Of a stretch of 24,125 bases of DNA, positions 8,698-18,947 are shown piece after piece; positions within the stretch are counted from its first letter, which is position 1; the number at the start of each line of letters is the position of its first letter. The DNA is taken from positions 1-24,125 of the forward strand of contig JAEUNV010000239.1 of assembly GCA_016790385.1 (NCBI GenBank), written 5' to 3'. Both the position numbers and the translations under genes were made by a program. The notes under the pieces were generated by a model that worked only from the letters and a program-made list of their open reading frames with translations, searched no databases and was not told the origin of the DNA. The stretch is from Zoogloea sp. Lineage in GTDB: Bacteria; Pseudomonadota; Gammaproteobacteria; Burkholderiales; Rhodocyclaceae.

Positions 8698-8949
8698 TCA
8701 GGCGGCCGCCTTGGCGGCCTGCTTCACGAGGCGGGACACGGTGTCGGAAAGCTGGGCACCGTGGCCTTGCCAGTGGGACAGACGCTCGGCATTGACCACA
8801 AGGCTGACGGCATTGCCGGAAGCAACGGGGTTGTAGTAACCGATGCGCTCGATGAAACGACCATCGCGACGATTACGGGAATCGGCGGCAACGATGTTGT
8901 AGAAAGGACGCTTCTTGGAACCGCTGCGGGCGAGACGAATAACAACCAT
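8698..8949 (-). CDS. rpsP: 30S ribosomal protein S16
   Basis: S16 is an early assembly protein of the 30S subunit. The 83-residue protein has the family start [20 protein letters not shown], then [20 protein letters not shown] and an Ala-rich end. An AGGA ribosome site lies about 9 bases before the ATG. It is the first gene of the rpsP-rimM-trmD-rplS operon. Confidence 0.98.
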   Translation of the reverse strand: MVVIRLARSGSKKRPFYNIVAADSRNRRDGRFIERIGYYNPVASGNAVSLVVNAERLSHWQGHGAQLSDTVSRLVKQAAKAAA

Positions 8950-8986
8950 GACTTGTTCCTGATCCGATGGAATGGAAAAACGTCGG

Positions 8987-9015
8987 ATATTAGATCACCG
9001 ACGAAAAAACATCAA
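8987..9015 (-). promoter_or_regulatory. Putative promoter of the rpsP-rimM-trmD-rplS operon
   Basis: On the minus strand TTGATG (9015-9010), a 17-base spacer and TAATAT (8992-8987) each match 4 of 6 sigma-70 consensus bases. They lie about 40-65 bases before rpsP. This is the best candidate in the gap. Confidence 0.45.
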
Positions 9016-9148
9016 GGCTGATGCACCAATCGACGCCCCACCACTGATGTCGCCACTCCACCCTCAATCACACCGGACGCACCGAAACGCGGCACATATC
9101 CCGGCGATTTAATTACAATGTCGGCCTGGCCACGAGACTTCCCAGGCA

Positions 9149-10639
9149 ATGAGCGCCGCCGACTCCAACCTCTCCGATCGCACAGCGCCAGTTCTCGACT
9201 GGCTGGCTTCTCCTCTATCGGCCGATGCCGACCTGGAACTGGCAACCCTTGTGCGTCATCTTGACGAGCTCGGCCGTTCCGATGTGAGTCGCAGCCAGCT
9301 CCAGCGCTGCCTGGATCTCCTGCATACCCGCAGCATAGCCATCAGCCGACAATTTCGGGAACGCCTCGCCGGAGCCTCCCTCCCCCTCACCCTGGGCCTG
9401 CATCGATCCGCAACGCGATTGGTATCTGCGCTGGGAAAGTTGGTCACCTGGCACGAGGAAGTCCTGAACGAGATACGTCACCGACTGGTACGAACATTAC
9501 GCCGCAATCCCGTCACGATCAGCGCAAGGGCGCTTGAGCTATTGGGAGAACAACTGACCATTGCGCACCTCGCCGGCAACAGCGCGCCGTATGAGTTCTG
9601 GTTGAAAGCCCACTCCCTATATGTAGGCAGCAGTTCCGAAGCAGAGCCGGGACAAGGGGGGGACGCTCCTGAGAGCGCTCAGTCCGCCTACAAATACGTG
9701 CTGGCCTTCTCTGCGGCTCATCCCGAAGGCCTGACGGGGAAAGAAATCTGCTGGCTGTCAGAATTCATCTCCAACAACGCAAGCACCACCACGATCCGGC
9801 TCACTCCCCCCGGAAATGACGAACTCGGCTGGTTCTGGCTGGACCCGGACCAGGACACGCAGCCCATGTCGATACATCGGCGCAACCCACCCGATCTGGA
9901 CGGGCTTCTTTATTTCTCGGGAGAGGAACTCGCCCGGCGCGCCACCTCCCTGATTGACCGCCTGGAGAGTGATGGCCCTCCCCCCGCCGACTTTCACAGC
10001 GGGATGGACAGAGCGGAAGCGGCCTCCCTGCTCAGGCGGGTCAGAGAGTATTGGGCCTGCCCACCGCGCCGGGAGCACTCCCGCCGACGCAGCCAGTATG
10101 CGGTTCGGGTATGCTCCGGACTCAACTCCATCTGGAAGATGCTCCGCGACCCGGGTCTGTCCCGACAGGCTCTGTATTCCTCCGAATGGATGGTGGTCAA
10201 CGAGAGCCCAACCGGCTACGCCATCATGCAAGTCACCGGCACGGCGAGCGACCTGAGTGCAGGCATGGCAATTGCCCTGCGCCGCGGCGACGATGAGCCC
10301 TGGACATTATGCGTGGTGCGCTGGATTCGAACCGAAACCCCCGAACAGATTGAACTCGGTCTACAAGTCCTTGCCAACTCCGCAAGACCTGTGACTGTCG
10401 GATTCCGTAATGCCGAACGCACAAGACCGATGAGCCCAGCTCTGGTGCTGCCCCCGGTTCACGCACTCGGTCGTCAGCAGTCGATCCTGGCGCCGGCGGG
10501 CACCTACTCTGCCCGTCGCTTCATGCTCGTGTCGGATACCAACCGCCTCTATGTTGCCCAAGGACGCCTCCTCAGCCTGGACATGCAGACAGCGGCGGTA
10601 GAGCTGTTCCAATACGAAATCGACCCATACCCCCTCTGA
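9149..10639 (+). CDS. Uncharacterised 496-residue protein with PilZ-like C-terminal region
   Basis: I do not recognise this family by name. It is soluble-looking, with no signal peptide or membrane segment. The N-terminal two-thirds is mostly helical. The last third resembles a PilZ module: an Arg-rich stretch with RREHSRRR (307-314), then N351-E-S353-P-T-G356 (matching the N-x-S-x-x-G element), then a beta-rich part WTLCVVRWIR (385-394) and IELGLQVLA (401-409). PilZ domains often bind cyclic di-GMP through Arg and this Asn/Asp-Ser-Gly motif, so a signalling role is an inference. The ATG at 9149 has an AGG seven bases upstream. TACAAT at 9114-9119 is a possible -10. The gene stands alone and ends one base before the convergent YihY-type gene, with no terminator between them. 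Confidence 0.75.
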   Translation: MSAADSNLSDRTAPVLDWLASPLSADADLELATLVRHLDELGRSDVSRSQLQRCLDLLHTRSIAISRQFRERLAGASLPLTLGLHRSATRLVSALGKLVTWHEEVLNEIRHRLVRTLRRNPVTISARALELLGEQLTIAHLAGNSAPYEFWLKAHSLYVGSSSEAEPGQGGDAPESAQSAYKYVLAFSAAHPEGLTGKEICWLSEFISNNASTTTIRLTPPGNDELGWFWLDPDQDTQPMSIHRRNPPDLDGLLYFSGEELARRATSLIDRLESDGPPPADFHSGMDRAEAASLLRRVREYWACPPRREHSRRRSQYAVRVCSGLNSIWKMLRDPGLSRQALYSSEWMVVNESPTGYAIMQVTGTASDLSAGMAIALRRGDDEPWTLCVVRWIRTETPEQIELGLQVLANSARPVTVGFRNAERTRPMSPALVLPPVHALGRQQSILAPAGTYSARRFMLVSDTNRLYVAQGRLLSLDMQTAAVELFQYEIDPYPL

Positions 10640-10640
10640 G

Positions 10641-11894
10641 TCACTCAACGCGCCCCTCTTCCAGCAACTGGCTTAGCGATACGTCGGCGGCCGTTTGAAC
10701 GGCTGCCACCAGTCTTTGCCAAGCTCCCTCCAGCCATCGTTCAGGCCCGTTCGCGACAGGAGAATGGGGCAAAGGCGCCAAACCGAAAAGCACAACCAGC
10801 TCCGACAGGCGCACACTTTCGGCAGAACGAGCCAGCAACCATCCGCCCGAATCGCCACGAACAACGATTCTCGACGATGAGAGACGCGCCAGGGCCGCCC
10901 GAACCTCATCATGCCCCACCCGAGCCACATCGGCGAGATCCGCCACGCTACGGCAAACCCCCAGGGATTGCGCCGCTGCAAGTTCAGCAAGGATGAGCAA
11001 GGCTACATATAGTGGGCGCCCGGGAAAATCGGGCAATGGCCGCCGTCGAAGACTCCGTTCCGGCAGGACAGCGGCAATCACCGCCCCGAGCAGGATGATG
11101 ATCCAAGACAGGTAGAGCCACAAAAGAAAGATCGGCACGACGGCAAACGCGCCATATACCAGCGTGTAACTTGGGAAATGGGCCAGGTAAAGACCAAAAA
11201 GCCGCTGCATGATCAGAAATGCTGCCGCGGCCAGCACACCCGCCAAACCAGCGTCGGCAAGCCTCACACTGCAATGGGGGACGGCAAAATAGAGCGTCGC
11301 AAAGACCCCCGCAAGAACACCCAGGGAAACCAATCGCAAACCCGCCATCTCCAACCAGGCCGGCTCATTCATGAAATCCATGGACGCGTTCAGCAGAGCA
11401 CCAGCAGCAAAGACGCCCCCCGCCAGCAGAAGAGGCCCCAAGGACAGAACAGCCCAGTAAGCCACCATTCGGCTGGCCCAAGGCCTGTGGGCCTGCACGC
11501 GCCAGATCTGATTGATTACCTGATCGATGGTCCGCATCAGCATGATTGCGGTCAGGATCAATACCGCACCACCGACAATCGTCAGATTGGTGGCCTTTTG
11601 GCTGAACTGGAAGGCGTAAGTGGCAATCACTTTTCCTGCCTTCTCCGGCAGGAGGTTATCGAGTAGAAACCCCTGTAGAGCATCCCTGAAGCGCTGGGAT
11701 TGAGGAAACTTGCTGAATACCACGGCAACCAGGGTCACGAAGGGGACAAGCGACAGCAGCGAGGTAAAGGCCAGACTGGCCGCGACCTGAGAACACCGGC
11801 CCTCCCGAAAACGCCGCAACACCGCCTTCAAAAGATGGCGCAGCGAGCCCACGGATGCGCGCAGACGGATGCCGGAATCAAGCGCCGAGCCCAT
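10641..11894 (-). CDS. YihY/BrkB-family inner-membrane protein with C-terminal winged-helix-like extension
   Basis: The 417 residues contain about six hydrophobic segments and the YihY/BrkB signature parts: an early AASLAFTSLLSLVPFVTL, a central IDQVINQIWRVQ, and LVYGAFAVVPIFLLWLYLSW. The family was once annotated as ribonuclease BN, an assignment since shown to be wrong for E. coli; its function is still unclear. After the membrane part (to about residue 285) follow about 130 soluble residues. A stretch near VADLADVARVGHDEVRAALARLSSSRIV looks like a winged helix. Such an extension occurs in many proteobacterial members, as I recall. The ATG at 11894 is divergent from the WrbA-like gene with a 37-base gap; an AAGG lies 12 bases upstream, rather far. 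Confidence 0.88.
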   Translation of the reverse strand: MGSALDSGIRLRASVGSLRHLLKAVLRRFREGRCSQVAASLAFTSLLSLVPFVTLVAVVFSKFPQSQRFRDALQGFLLDNLLPEKAGKVIATYAFQFSQKATNLTIVGGAVLILTAIMLMRTIDQVINQIWRVQAHRPWASRMVAYWAVLSLGPLLLAGGVFAAGALLNASMDFMNEPAWLEMAGLRLVSLGVLAGVFATLYFAVPHCSVRLADAGLAGVLAAAAFLIMQRLFGLYLAHFPSYTLVYGAFAVVPIFLLWLYLSWIIILLGAVIAAVLPERSLRRRPLPDFPGRPLYVALLILAELAAAQSLGVCRSVADLADVARVGHDEVRAALARLSSSRIVVRGDSGGWLLARSAESVRLSELVVLFGLAPLPHSPVANGPERWLEGAWQRLVAAVQTAADVSLSQLLEEGRVE

Positions 11895-11899
11895 TTACG

Positions 11900-11905
11900 T
11901 ATAAT
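11900..11905 (+). promoter_or_regulatory. Perfect -10 box upstream of the WrbA-like gene
   Basis: TATAAT lies 26 bases before the ATG at 11932, inside the 37-base divergent gap. No convincing -35 is seen 16-18 bases upstream, so the promoter would be weak or activator-dependent. Confidence 0.35.
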
Positions 11906-11919
11906 GCCTTTCCGCGTAA

Positions 11920-12890
<971 letters not shown>

Positions 12891-12900
12891 GCCAGCGAGC

Positions 12901-14433
12901 TCACACCTGCGGATTCATTTTTTCCGCGCCCGCCTGAATCTTGTTCAGCGCGTTGAGGTAAGCCTTGGCCGAAGCCACGATGATGTCGGTGTCGGCCCCC
13001 TGACCATTCACCACGCGACCATCCTTTGACAGACGCACGGTCACCTCACCCTGGGCATCCGTACCCGTGGTAATGGCATTCACCGAGTAAAGCAGCAGTT
13101 CCGTCCCACTCCTGGCCACCACCTCGATCGCTTTGAAAGCCGCATCGACCGGGCCCGAACCGCATGACTCCGCCTTGGCCTCGGTACCACCCACGGCAAG
13201 CGTCACACGGGCACAGGGCGTTTCACCGGTTTCCGAGTGAAAAGACGACGAAAGCAGACGGAAATGCTCCTTTGGCTCCGAACTCTCGTCACTCATCAGT
13301 GCCTGCAAATCCTCGTCGAAGATCTCGTGCTTCTTATCGGCAAGCTCCTTGAAGCGGGCAAACGCGTGGTTGAGCTGCTCCTCCGACGTGATATCCACCC
13401 CCAGTTCCTGCAAGCGCGAGCGGAAGGCATTGCGCCCGGAGTGCTTGCCCATCACCAGCTTGTTGGTACTCCAGCCCACATCTTCGGCACGCATGATTTC
13501 ATAGGTTTCCCGATGCTTGAGCACACCATCCTGGTGGATGCCTGATTCGTGGGCAAAAGCATTGGCACCTACAATCGCCTTGTTGGGCTGAACCGGAAAG
13601 CCCGTGATGCCGGAAACCAGCTTCGAAGCAGGGACGATCTGGGTGGTATCGACGCGGGTATCGCACTGGAAGATATCCTTGCGTGTCCGCACAGCCATGA
13701 CGATCTCTTCGAGTGAAGCGTTGCCAGCACGCTCACCGAGGCCATTGACGGTGCATTCCACCTGTCGGGCCCCTGCACGCACGGCAGCCAGGGAGTTGGC
13801 GACAGCGAGCCCGAGGTCGTTATGGCAATGCACTGACCAAACCACCTTATCGGACCCTGGCACGCGTTCGATCAGGCTCCGAATAGTTTCGGCGAACTGC
13901 TCCGGCACGTTGTAGCCTACCGTATCGGGCACGTTGATGGTCGTCGCGCCGGCCTTGATCACCGCTTCAAAAATGCGGCATAGGAAGTCGATCTCGGAAC
14001 GACCCGCATCCTCGGCCGAAAACTCGATATCGTTCGTGTACTCCTTCGCCCAGCCAATCGCCCGCACCGCCTGCTCTACCACTTGGTCTGGCGTCATCCG
14101 CAACTTCTTCTCCATGTGGATGGGACTGGTGGCAATGAAGGTATGAATGCGCCCTGACGCAGCCGGACGGATCGCCTCACCGGCACGGCGGATATCGTTC
14201 TCGTTGGCCCTCGCCAGGGAGCACACGGTGGACTCCCGGATGGCCTCAGCGACCGCCTTGACTGCTTCAAAATCGCCGTTGGAGGCAGCTGCAAATCCTG
14301 CCTCGATGACATTGACCTTCATCCTTTCAAGCTGTCGGGCAATGCGCAGCTTTTCATCCCGCGTCATCGATGCGCCGGGACTTTGCTCACCGTCACGCAG
14401 AGTCGTGTCGAAAATGATCAGCTGGTCGTTCAT
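12901..14433 (-). CDS. leuA: 2-isopropylmalate synthase
   Basis: LeuA condenses 2-oxoisovalerate with acetyl-CoA, the committed step of leucine synthesis; it is normally inhibited by leucine. The 510-residue protein has an N-terminal TIM-barrel with [17 protein letters not shown] (8-24; metal-binding D9 and catalytic R13) and [13 protein letters not shown] (202-214; metal ligands H202, H204). [14 protein letters not shown] follows, then a linker and a C-terminal allosteric domain from about residue 390. The frame is open to 14475, but the ATG at 14433 has a good GGGAG ribosome site 7 bases upstream (14440-14444) and gives standard length. It is the last gene of the ilv-pssA-leuA block and receives 2-oxoisovalerate from the upstream ilv pathway. 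A TATAAA (14453-14458, minus strand) upstream could be a weak own -10. Confidence 0.97.
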   Translation of the reverse strand: MNDQLIIFDTTLRDGEQSPGASMTRDEKLRIARQLERMKVNVIEAGFAAASNGDFEAVKAVAEAIRESTVCSLARANENDIRRAGEAIRPAASGRIHTFIATSPIHMEKKLRMTPDQVVEQAVRAIGWAKEYTNDIEFSAEDAGRSEIDFLCRIFEAVIKAGATTINVPDTVGYNVPEQFAETIRSLIERVPGSDKVVWSVHCHNDLGLAVANSLAAVRAGARQVECTVNGLGERAGNASLEEIVMAVRTRKDIFQCDTRVDTTQIVPASKLVSGITGFPVQPNKAIVGANAFAHESGIHQDGVLKHRETYEIMRAEDVGWSTNKLVMGKHSGRNAFRSRLQELGVDITSEEQLNHAFARFKELADKKHEIFDEDLQALMSDESSEPKEHFRLLSSSFHSETGETPCARVTLAVGGTEAKAESCGSGPVDAAFKAIEVVARSGTELLLYSVNAITTGTDAQGEVTVRLSKDGRVVNGQGADTDIIVASAKAYLNALNKIQAGAEKMNPQV

Positions 14434-14439
14434 GATGGG

Positions 14440-14444
14440 CTCCC
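14440..14444 (-). promoter_or_regulatory. Ribosome binding site deciding the leuA start
   Basis: GGGAG on the minus strand lies 6 bases before ATG 14433. It supports this start over the longer frame that opens at 14475. Confidence 0.65.
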
Positions 14445-14577
14445 GCCTGTTCTTTATATTTGGATTGAAGCGCATCCCCGACGTTCAATCGGCCTGGGAC
14501 GCAGGAGTTCGTGTATTCGTTTGGGCCCCGGAGACGCTCCGACTAAGCGAGGCAGGCGCCGAATGCGGGGTTTCGGA

Positions 14578-15366
14578 CTATAAATCAGACTTTTCCGGCG
14601 CTGCAACCGATGCACTGCGACGACGCCCCTTAAGCCAGCCCCATGCTCCGAGCACGTATCCGGAGACGGCATAGCAAAGAAAGAGGCCGAACAGCACCCC
14701 TGGCGGATAGCTGGAAACCAGCAGAAAACCGAGCACAAAAGCAATGATGACGATAAAGGGTACGCTGCGACGGAGGTTGATCTCCTTGCCGCTGTAAAAC
14801 AGCACATTGCTGACCATGGAGATGCCCGCAAAGATGGTAAGTGCGCACCCGTACCAGCGCACATCAGGCCCTGCGATGCCGTTGTCGATCATTACCCAGA
14901 CCAGGCCCGCCACGAGCGCCGCGGCCGCAGGGCTGGGCAAACCCTGGAAGTAGCGCTTGTCAATGACGTCGATATTGGTGTTGAAGCGGGCTAGGCGTAG
15001 GGCCGCACCCGCACAATAGATGAACGCCGCCATCCAACCCAGCTTCCCCATTCCCTTGAGCGCCCATTCGTACATGATCAGCGCAGGGGCTGCACCGAAC
15101 GACACCATGTCGGAGAGCGAATCGTACTCTGCACCAAAAGCACTCTGGGTTCGTGTCAGGCGGGCCACCCTGCCGTCCAGGCCATCAAGCACCATGGCGA
15201 TGAAAATCGCCACTGCCGCCTGCTCAAACAACCCGTTCATGGCCTGGACGATGGCGTAGAAACCAGCGAATAGCGCGGCCGTAGTGAACAGATTGGGAAG
15301 GATGTAAATACCCCTGCGACGCCGTTCCGGGTTGAGCAAGGGTTTGCGGGATTGCAGATCGGCCAT
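14578..15366 (-). CDS. pssA: CDP-diacylglycerol-serine O-phosphatidyltransferase
   Basis: PssA makes phosphatidylserine from CDP-diacylglycerol and serine in the inner membrane; decarboxylation then gives phosphatidylethanolamine. The 262-residue protein has several membrane segments and a perfect CDP-alcohol phosphotransferase motif: D61-x2-D64-G65-x2-A68-R69-x8-G78-x3-D82-x3-D86. This membrane type is the subclass II enzyme, distinct from the E. coli peripheral PssA. The frame extends upstream to a TTG at 15435; the ATG at 15366 fits homologues that begin just before RRRGIYILPNLFT. No ribosome site is seen at either start. In many betaproteobacteria psd lies directly upstream; here there is only a 111-base gap with a hairpin. 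Confidence 0.95.
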   Translation of the reverse strand: MADLQSRKPLLNPERRRRGIYILPNLFTTAALFAGFYAIVQAMNGLFEQAAVAIFIAMVLDGLDGRVARLTRTQSAFGAEYDSLSDMVSFGAAPALIMYEWALKGMGKLGWMAAFIYCAGAALRLARFNTNIDVIDKRYFQGLPSPAAAALVAGLVWVMIDNGIAGPDVRWYGCALTIFAGISMVSNVLFYSGKEINLRRSVPFIVIIAFVLGFLLVSSYPPGVLFGLFLCYAVSGYVLGAWGWLKGRRRSASVAAPEKSDL

Positions 15367-15435
15367 GGAGGGGACGATGGGTGAAGTCGAACGCGATTGT
15401 AACGCAGGACACCGGGTGCGACCCGTAAACGACAA

Positions 15436-15453
15436 GGGGGACTTTCGTCCCCC
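15436..15453 (-). terminator. Probable terminator after ilvC
   Basis: Just after the ilvC stop, the minus-strand RNA forms a 7-bp hairpin (GGGGGAC, GAAA loop, GTCCCCC) followed by TTGTCGTTT. The U-tract is broken, so partial read-through into pssA-leuA is likely. Confidence 0.6.
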
Positions 15454-15477
15454 GTGTATGTCTCAGGCGAACTGCGA

Positions 15478-16524
<1,047 letters not shown>

Positions 16525-16566
16525 TCACGGGTCGACCCAGGCGTCATCGCCCGAATCGGCCCCGCA

Positions 16567-17058
16567 TCAAACTTTCAACACCCGGTCACCACGACCAACA
16601 CCGCAGATACCCGAGCGGACGGTTTCAAGAATCAGGCTGGCGTCGATGGCGCCGACGAAGGAGTCGAGCTTGGCCTGATTTCCGGTCAGCTCGATCACAT
16701 AGCTGGTATCGGACACATCGATGATGCGCCCCCGGAAAATATCAGCCATGCGCTTCATTTCCTCACGGTCCTTGCCGGTTGCCCGTACTTTGACCAACAT
16801 CAGCTCACGCTCGATGTGGGCCGACTCGGACAGATCCACCACTTTGACAACCTCAACCAACTTGTTGAGATGCTTGGTGATCTGCTCGACGATGTCGTCC
16901 GAGCCCGAGGTAACGATCGTCATGCGCGACAGCGAAGCATCTTCGGTGGGTGCCACCGTAAGTGACTCAATGTTGTAACCACGAGCGGAAAACAAGCCCG
17001 AAACGCGCGACAGAGCGCCGGATTCGTTCTCAATGAGAAGGGAGATGACGTGTCTCAT
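16567..17058 (-). CDS. ilvH: Acetolactate synthase small (regulatory) subunit
   Basis: This subunit activates the catalytic subunit and gives it valine feedback sensitivity. The 163-residue protein has the family length and starts MRHVISLLIENESGALSRVS, the head of an N-terminal ACT domain (about 4-75). The C-terminal domain includes ELMLVKVRA and DVSDTSYVIELTGNQAKLD. The frame is open upstream to 17163 with another ATG at 17082; I chose 17058 because it matches the standard N-terminus. Ribosome sites are poor at all starts. It lies 112 bases after the catalytic subunit gene and 72 before ilvC. The symbol ilvN is used for the same gene in some genomes. Confidence 0.95.
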   Translation of the reverse strand: MRHVISLLIENESGALSRVSGLFSARGYNIESLTVAPTEDASLSRMTIVTSGSDDIVEQITKHLNKLVEVVKVVDLSESAHIERELMLVKVRATGKDREEMKRMADIFRGRIIDVSDTSYVIELTGNQAKLDSFVGAIDASLILETVRSGICGVGRGDRVLKV

Positions 17059-17170
17059 AAGCGTCTTGTTCTGAAGGGTCATCAGCCCGCGCAGCCATTT
17101 GGCGTCGAGCGTCTGGGATGATTCGGGAAACGGGCGCAAGCGGATTCCCACTGCAGGTTTCACCGGGAAA

Positions 17171-18880
17171 TCAGAGATCCTCAGCCGACAGGATCATGTC
17201 CGTCAGGCCCTTGCCCCCCTGAACCATTGGATACACGTTCTCGGTGGCATCAACCTGAAAATCAAGGAAGACCAGATCGTTCTTTTGCTTGAAGGCCTCA
17301 CGCAACGCGCCCTCCACATCACCGGGCTTATCCACCTTGATACCCACATGACCATAGGCCGCCGCAAGCTTTGAAAAATCAGGCAAGGCATCCATGTAGG
17401 ACTCGGAGTAGCGGTTGCCATGGAAGAGCTCCTGCCACTGTCGAACCATCCCCAGGTAACCATTATTGAGCAGGACGACCTTGATGGGCAGGCGGAACTG
17501 CTTGCAGGTGGAAAGCTCCTGGATGTTCATCTGGATCGACCCTTCCCCGGTCACGCACGCTACCGGCGAGCCCGGATGAGCCAGCTGAACACCCATTGCG
17601 GCCGGCAGGCCGAAACCCATCGTCCCGAGCCCACCTGAATTCACCCATCGGCGAGGTTTGTCAAACTTGTAATATTGGGCTGCCCACATCTGGTGCTGAC
17701 CCACGTCGGAGGTCACAAAAGCATCGCCGCCCGTGACTTCCCAAAGCTTCTGGATGACGAACTGGGGCTTGATCAGGCCGTCACCCTGGGAAAACTTCAG
17801 GCAGTCCCGACGCCGCCACTCATCAATCTGCCTCCACCAGCCCCCCAACGAATCCTGATCAGGCGTCTCGGAGCTGCTCTCAAGCAGCGCAATCAGCTCT
17901 CCGAGCACCTCGCCCACATCACCGACGATGGGCACATCCACCTTGACACGCTTGGATATGGACGAGGGATCGATATCGATATGAATGATCTTGCGCGGCT
18001 CGGAGGCAAAGTGCGCCGGACTACCGATCACGCGATCATCAAATCGGGCGCCAACAGCCAGGAGAACATCGCAGTAATGCATGCCCATATTGGCTTCGTA
18101 GTTGCCGTGCATGCCCAACATGCCTACAAACTGCCTATCGGTGGCCGGATAGCCCCCCAGGCCCATGAGCGTGTTGGTGCATGGAAAACCCAGCTTGCGC
18201 ACCAAAGTAGTCAGTTTGTCCGCCGCATCACCAAGCACCACCCCACCGCCCGCATAAACCATGGGCCGCTTGGCTTCCAGGAGCAGCTGTAACGCCTTCT
18301 TGATCTGGCCGTGATGACCCTTCACCGTCGGATTGTAGGAGCGCATGGAGACGCTCTGCGGATAGACGAACTCGCACTTCTGCGCGGTGATGTCCTTGGG
18401 AATATCGACCAGGACCGGACCGGGACGGCCGGTACGGGCAAGATAGAAGGCCTTCTTGATCGTTTCCGCGATCTCCCTGACATCCCTGACCAGGAAGTTA
18501 TGTTTTACGCACGGACGAGTGATTCCGACCGTATCGACTTCCTGGAAAGCATCCTGCCCGATGGCTGCAGACGGCACCTGACCCGAGATGACCACCATGG
18601 GAATCGAGTCACAGAACGCGGTGGCGATACCGGTCACGGCGTTAGTCGCTCCCGGCCCGGATGTCACCAGCGCAACGCCCACCTTTTCGGTAGAACGGGC
18701 ATATCCATCCGCCGCGTGGATGGCAGCCTGTTCATGACGCACCAAAACGTGGCGCACCTTGTCCTGCTTGAAAAGCTCGTCGTAGATGTACAGTACGGCA
18801 CCACCGGGATAACCGAAAAGATAGTCGACCTTTTCTTCCTGGAGGCACCTGATTACAATTTCCGCACCGGTAATGACCAT
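17171..18880 (-). CDS. ilvI: Acetolactate synthase large (catalytic) subunit, biosynthetic
   Basis: This thiamine diphosphate and FAD enzyme makes acetolactate from pyruvate, or acetohydroxybutyrate with 2-oxobutyrate, the first shared step of branched-chain synthesis. The 569 residues include FGYPGGAVLYIYDEL (22-36), the catalytic Glu E50 in RHEQAAIHAADGYAR, GPGATNAVTGIATA and a central FAD domain. The cofactor motif GEGSIQMN lies near residue 440, with NNGYLGMVRQWQ after it. GEGS replaces the common GDGS; Glu here is, as I recall, usual in this group. The frame begins at a GTG (18883) immediately before the ATG at 18880; either may be used. A good promoter lies about 40-65 bases upstream. 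The pairing with the adjacent small subunit supports a biosynthetic role. Confidence 0.97.
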   Translation of the reverse strand: MVITGAEIVIRCLQEEKVDYLFGYPGGAVLYIYDELFKQDKVRHVLVRHEQAAIHAADGYARSTEKVGVALVTSGPGATNAVTGIATAFCDSIPMVVISGQVPSAAIGQDAFQEVDTVGITRPCVKHNFLVRDVREIAETIKKAFYLARTGRPGPVLVDIPKDITAQKCEFVYPQSVSMRSYNPTVKGHHGQIKKALQLLLEAKRPMVYAGGGVVLGDAADKLTTLVRKLGFPCTNTLMGLGGYPATDRQFVGMLGMHGNYEANMGMHYCDVLLAVGARFDDRVIGSPAHFASEPRKIIHIDIDPSSISKRVKVDVPIVGDVGEVLGELIALLESSSETPDQDSLGGWWRQIDEWRRRDCLKFSQGDGLIKPQFVIQKLWEVTGGDAFVTSDVGQHQMWAAQYYKFDKPRRWVNSGGLGTMGFGLPAAMGVQLAHPGSPVACVTGEGSIQMNIQELSTCKQFRLPIKVVLLNNGYLGMVRQWQELFHGNRYSESYMDALPDFSKLAAAYGHVGIKVDKPGDVEGALREAFKQKNDLVFLDFQVDATENVYPMVQGGKGLTDMILSAEDL

Positions 18881-18918
18881 CACTGCACCCGAGCTGTATC
18901 GGCGATGTAAAACGTCGA

Positions 18919-18947
18919 ACCATACCGCCGACCCGGCGATTGGTCAA
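18919..18947 (-). promoter_or_regulatory. Putative sigma-70 promoter of the ilvI-ilvH-ilvC operon
   Basis: On the minus strand TTGACC (18947-18942), a 17-base spacer and TATGGT (18924-18919) match 5 of 6 and 4 of 6 consensus bases. The -35 overlaps the TTG that opens the divergent sigma-factor frame. The leader would be about 30 bases, too short for a peptide attenuator. Confidence 0.5.

Noticed and set aside
14434..14577. Possible regulatory RNA or leucine leader before leuA
   Set aside because: The 144-base gap shows a lone TATAAA and the leuA ribosome site, but no leucine-rich short frame and no convincing structure.
18881..18918. Possible leader-peptide attenuator for ilvI
   Set aside because: The predicted leader is about 30 bases with no short frame rich in Val, Leu or Ile codons and no paired hairpins.
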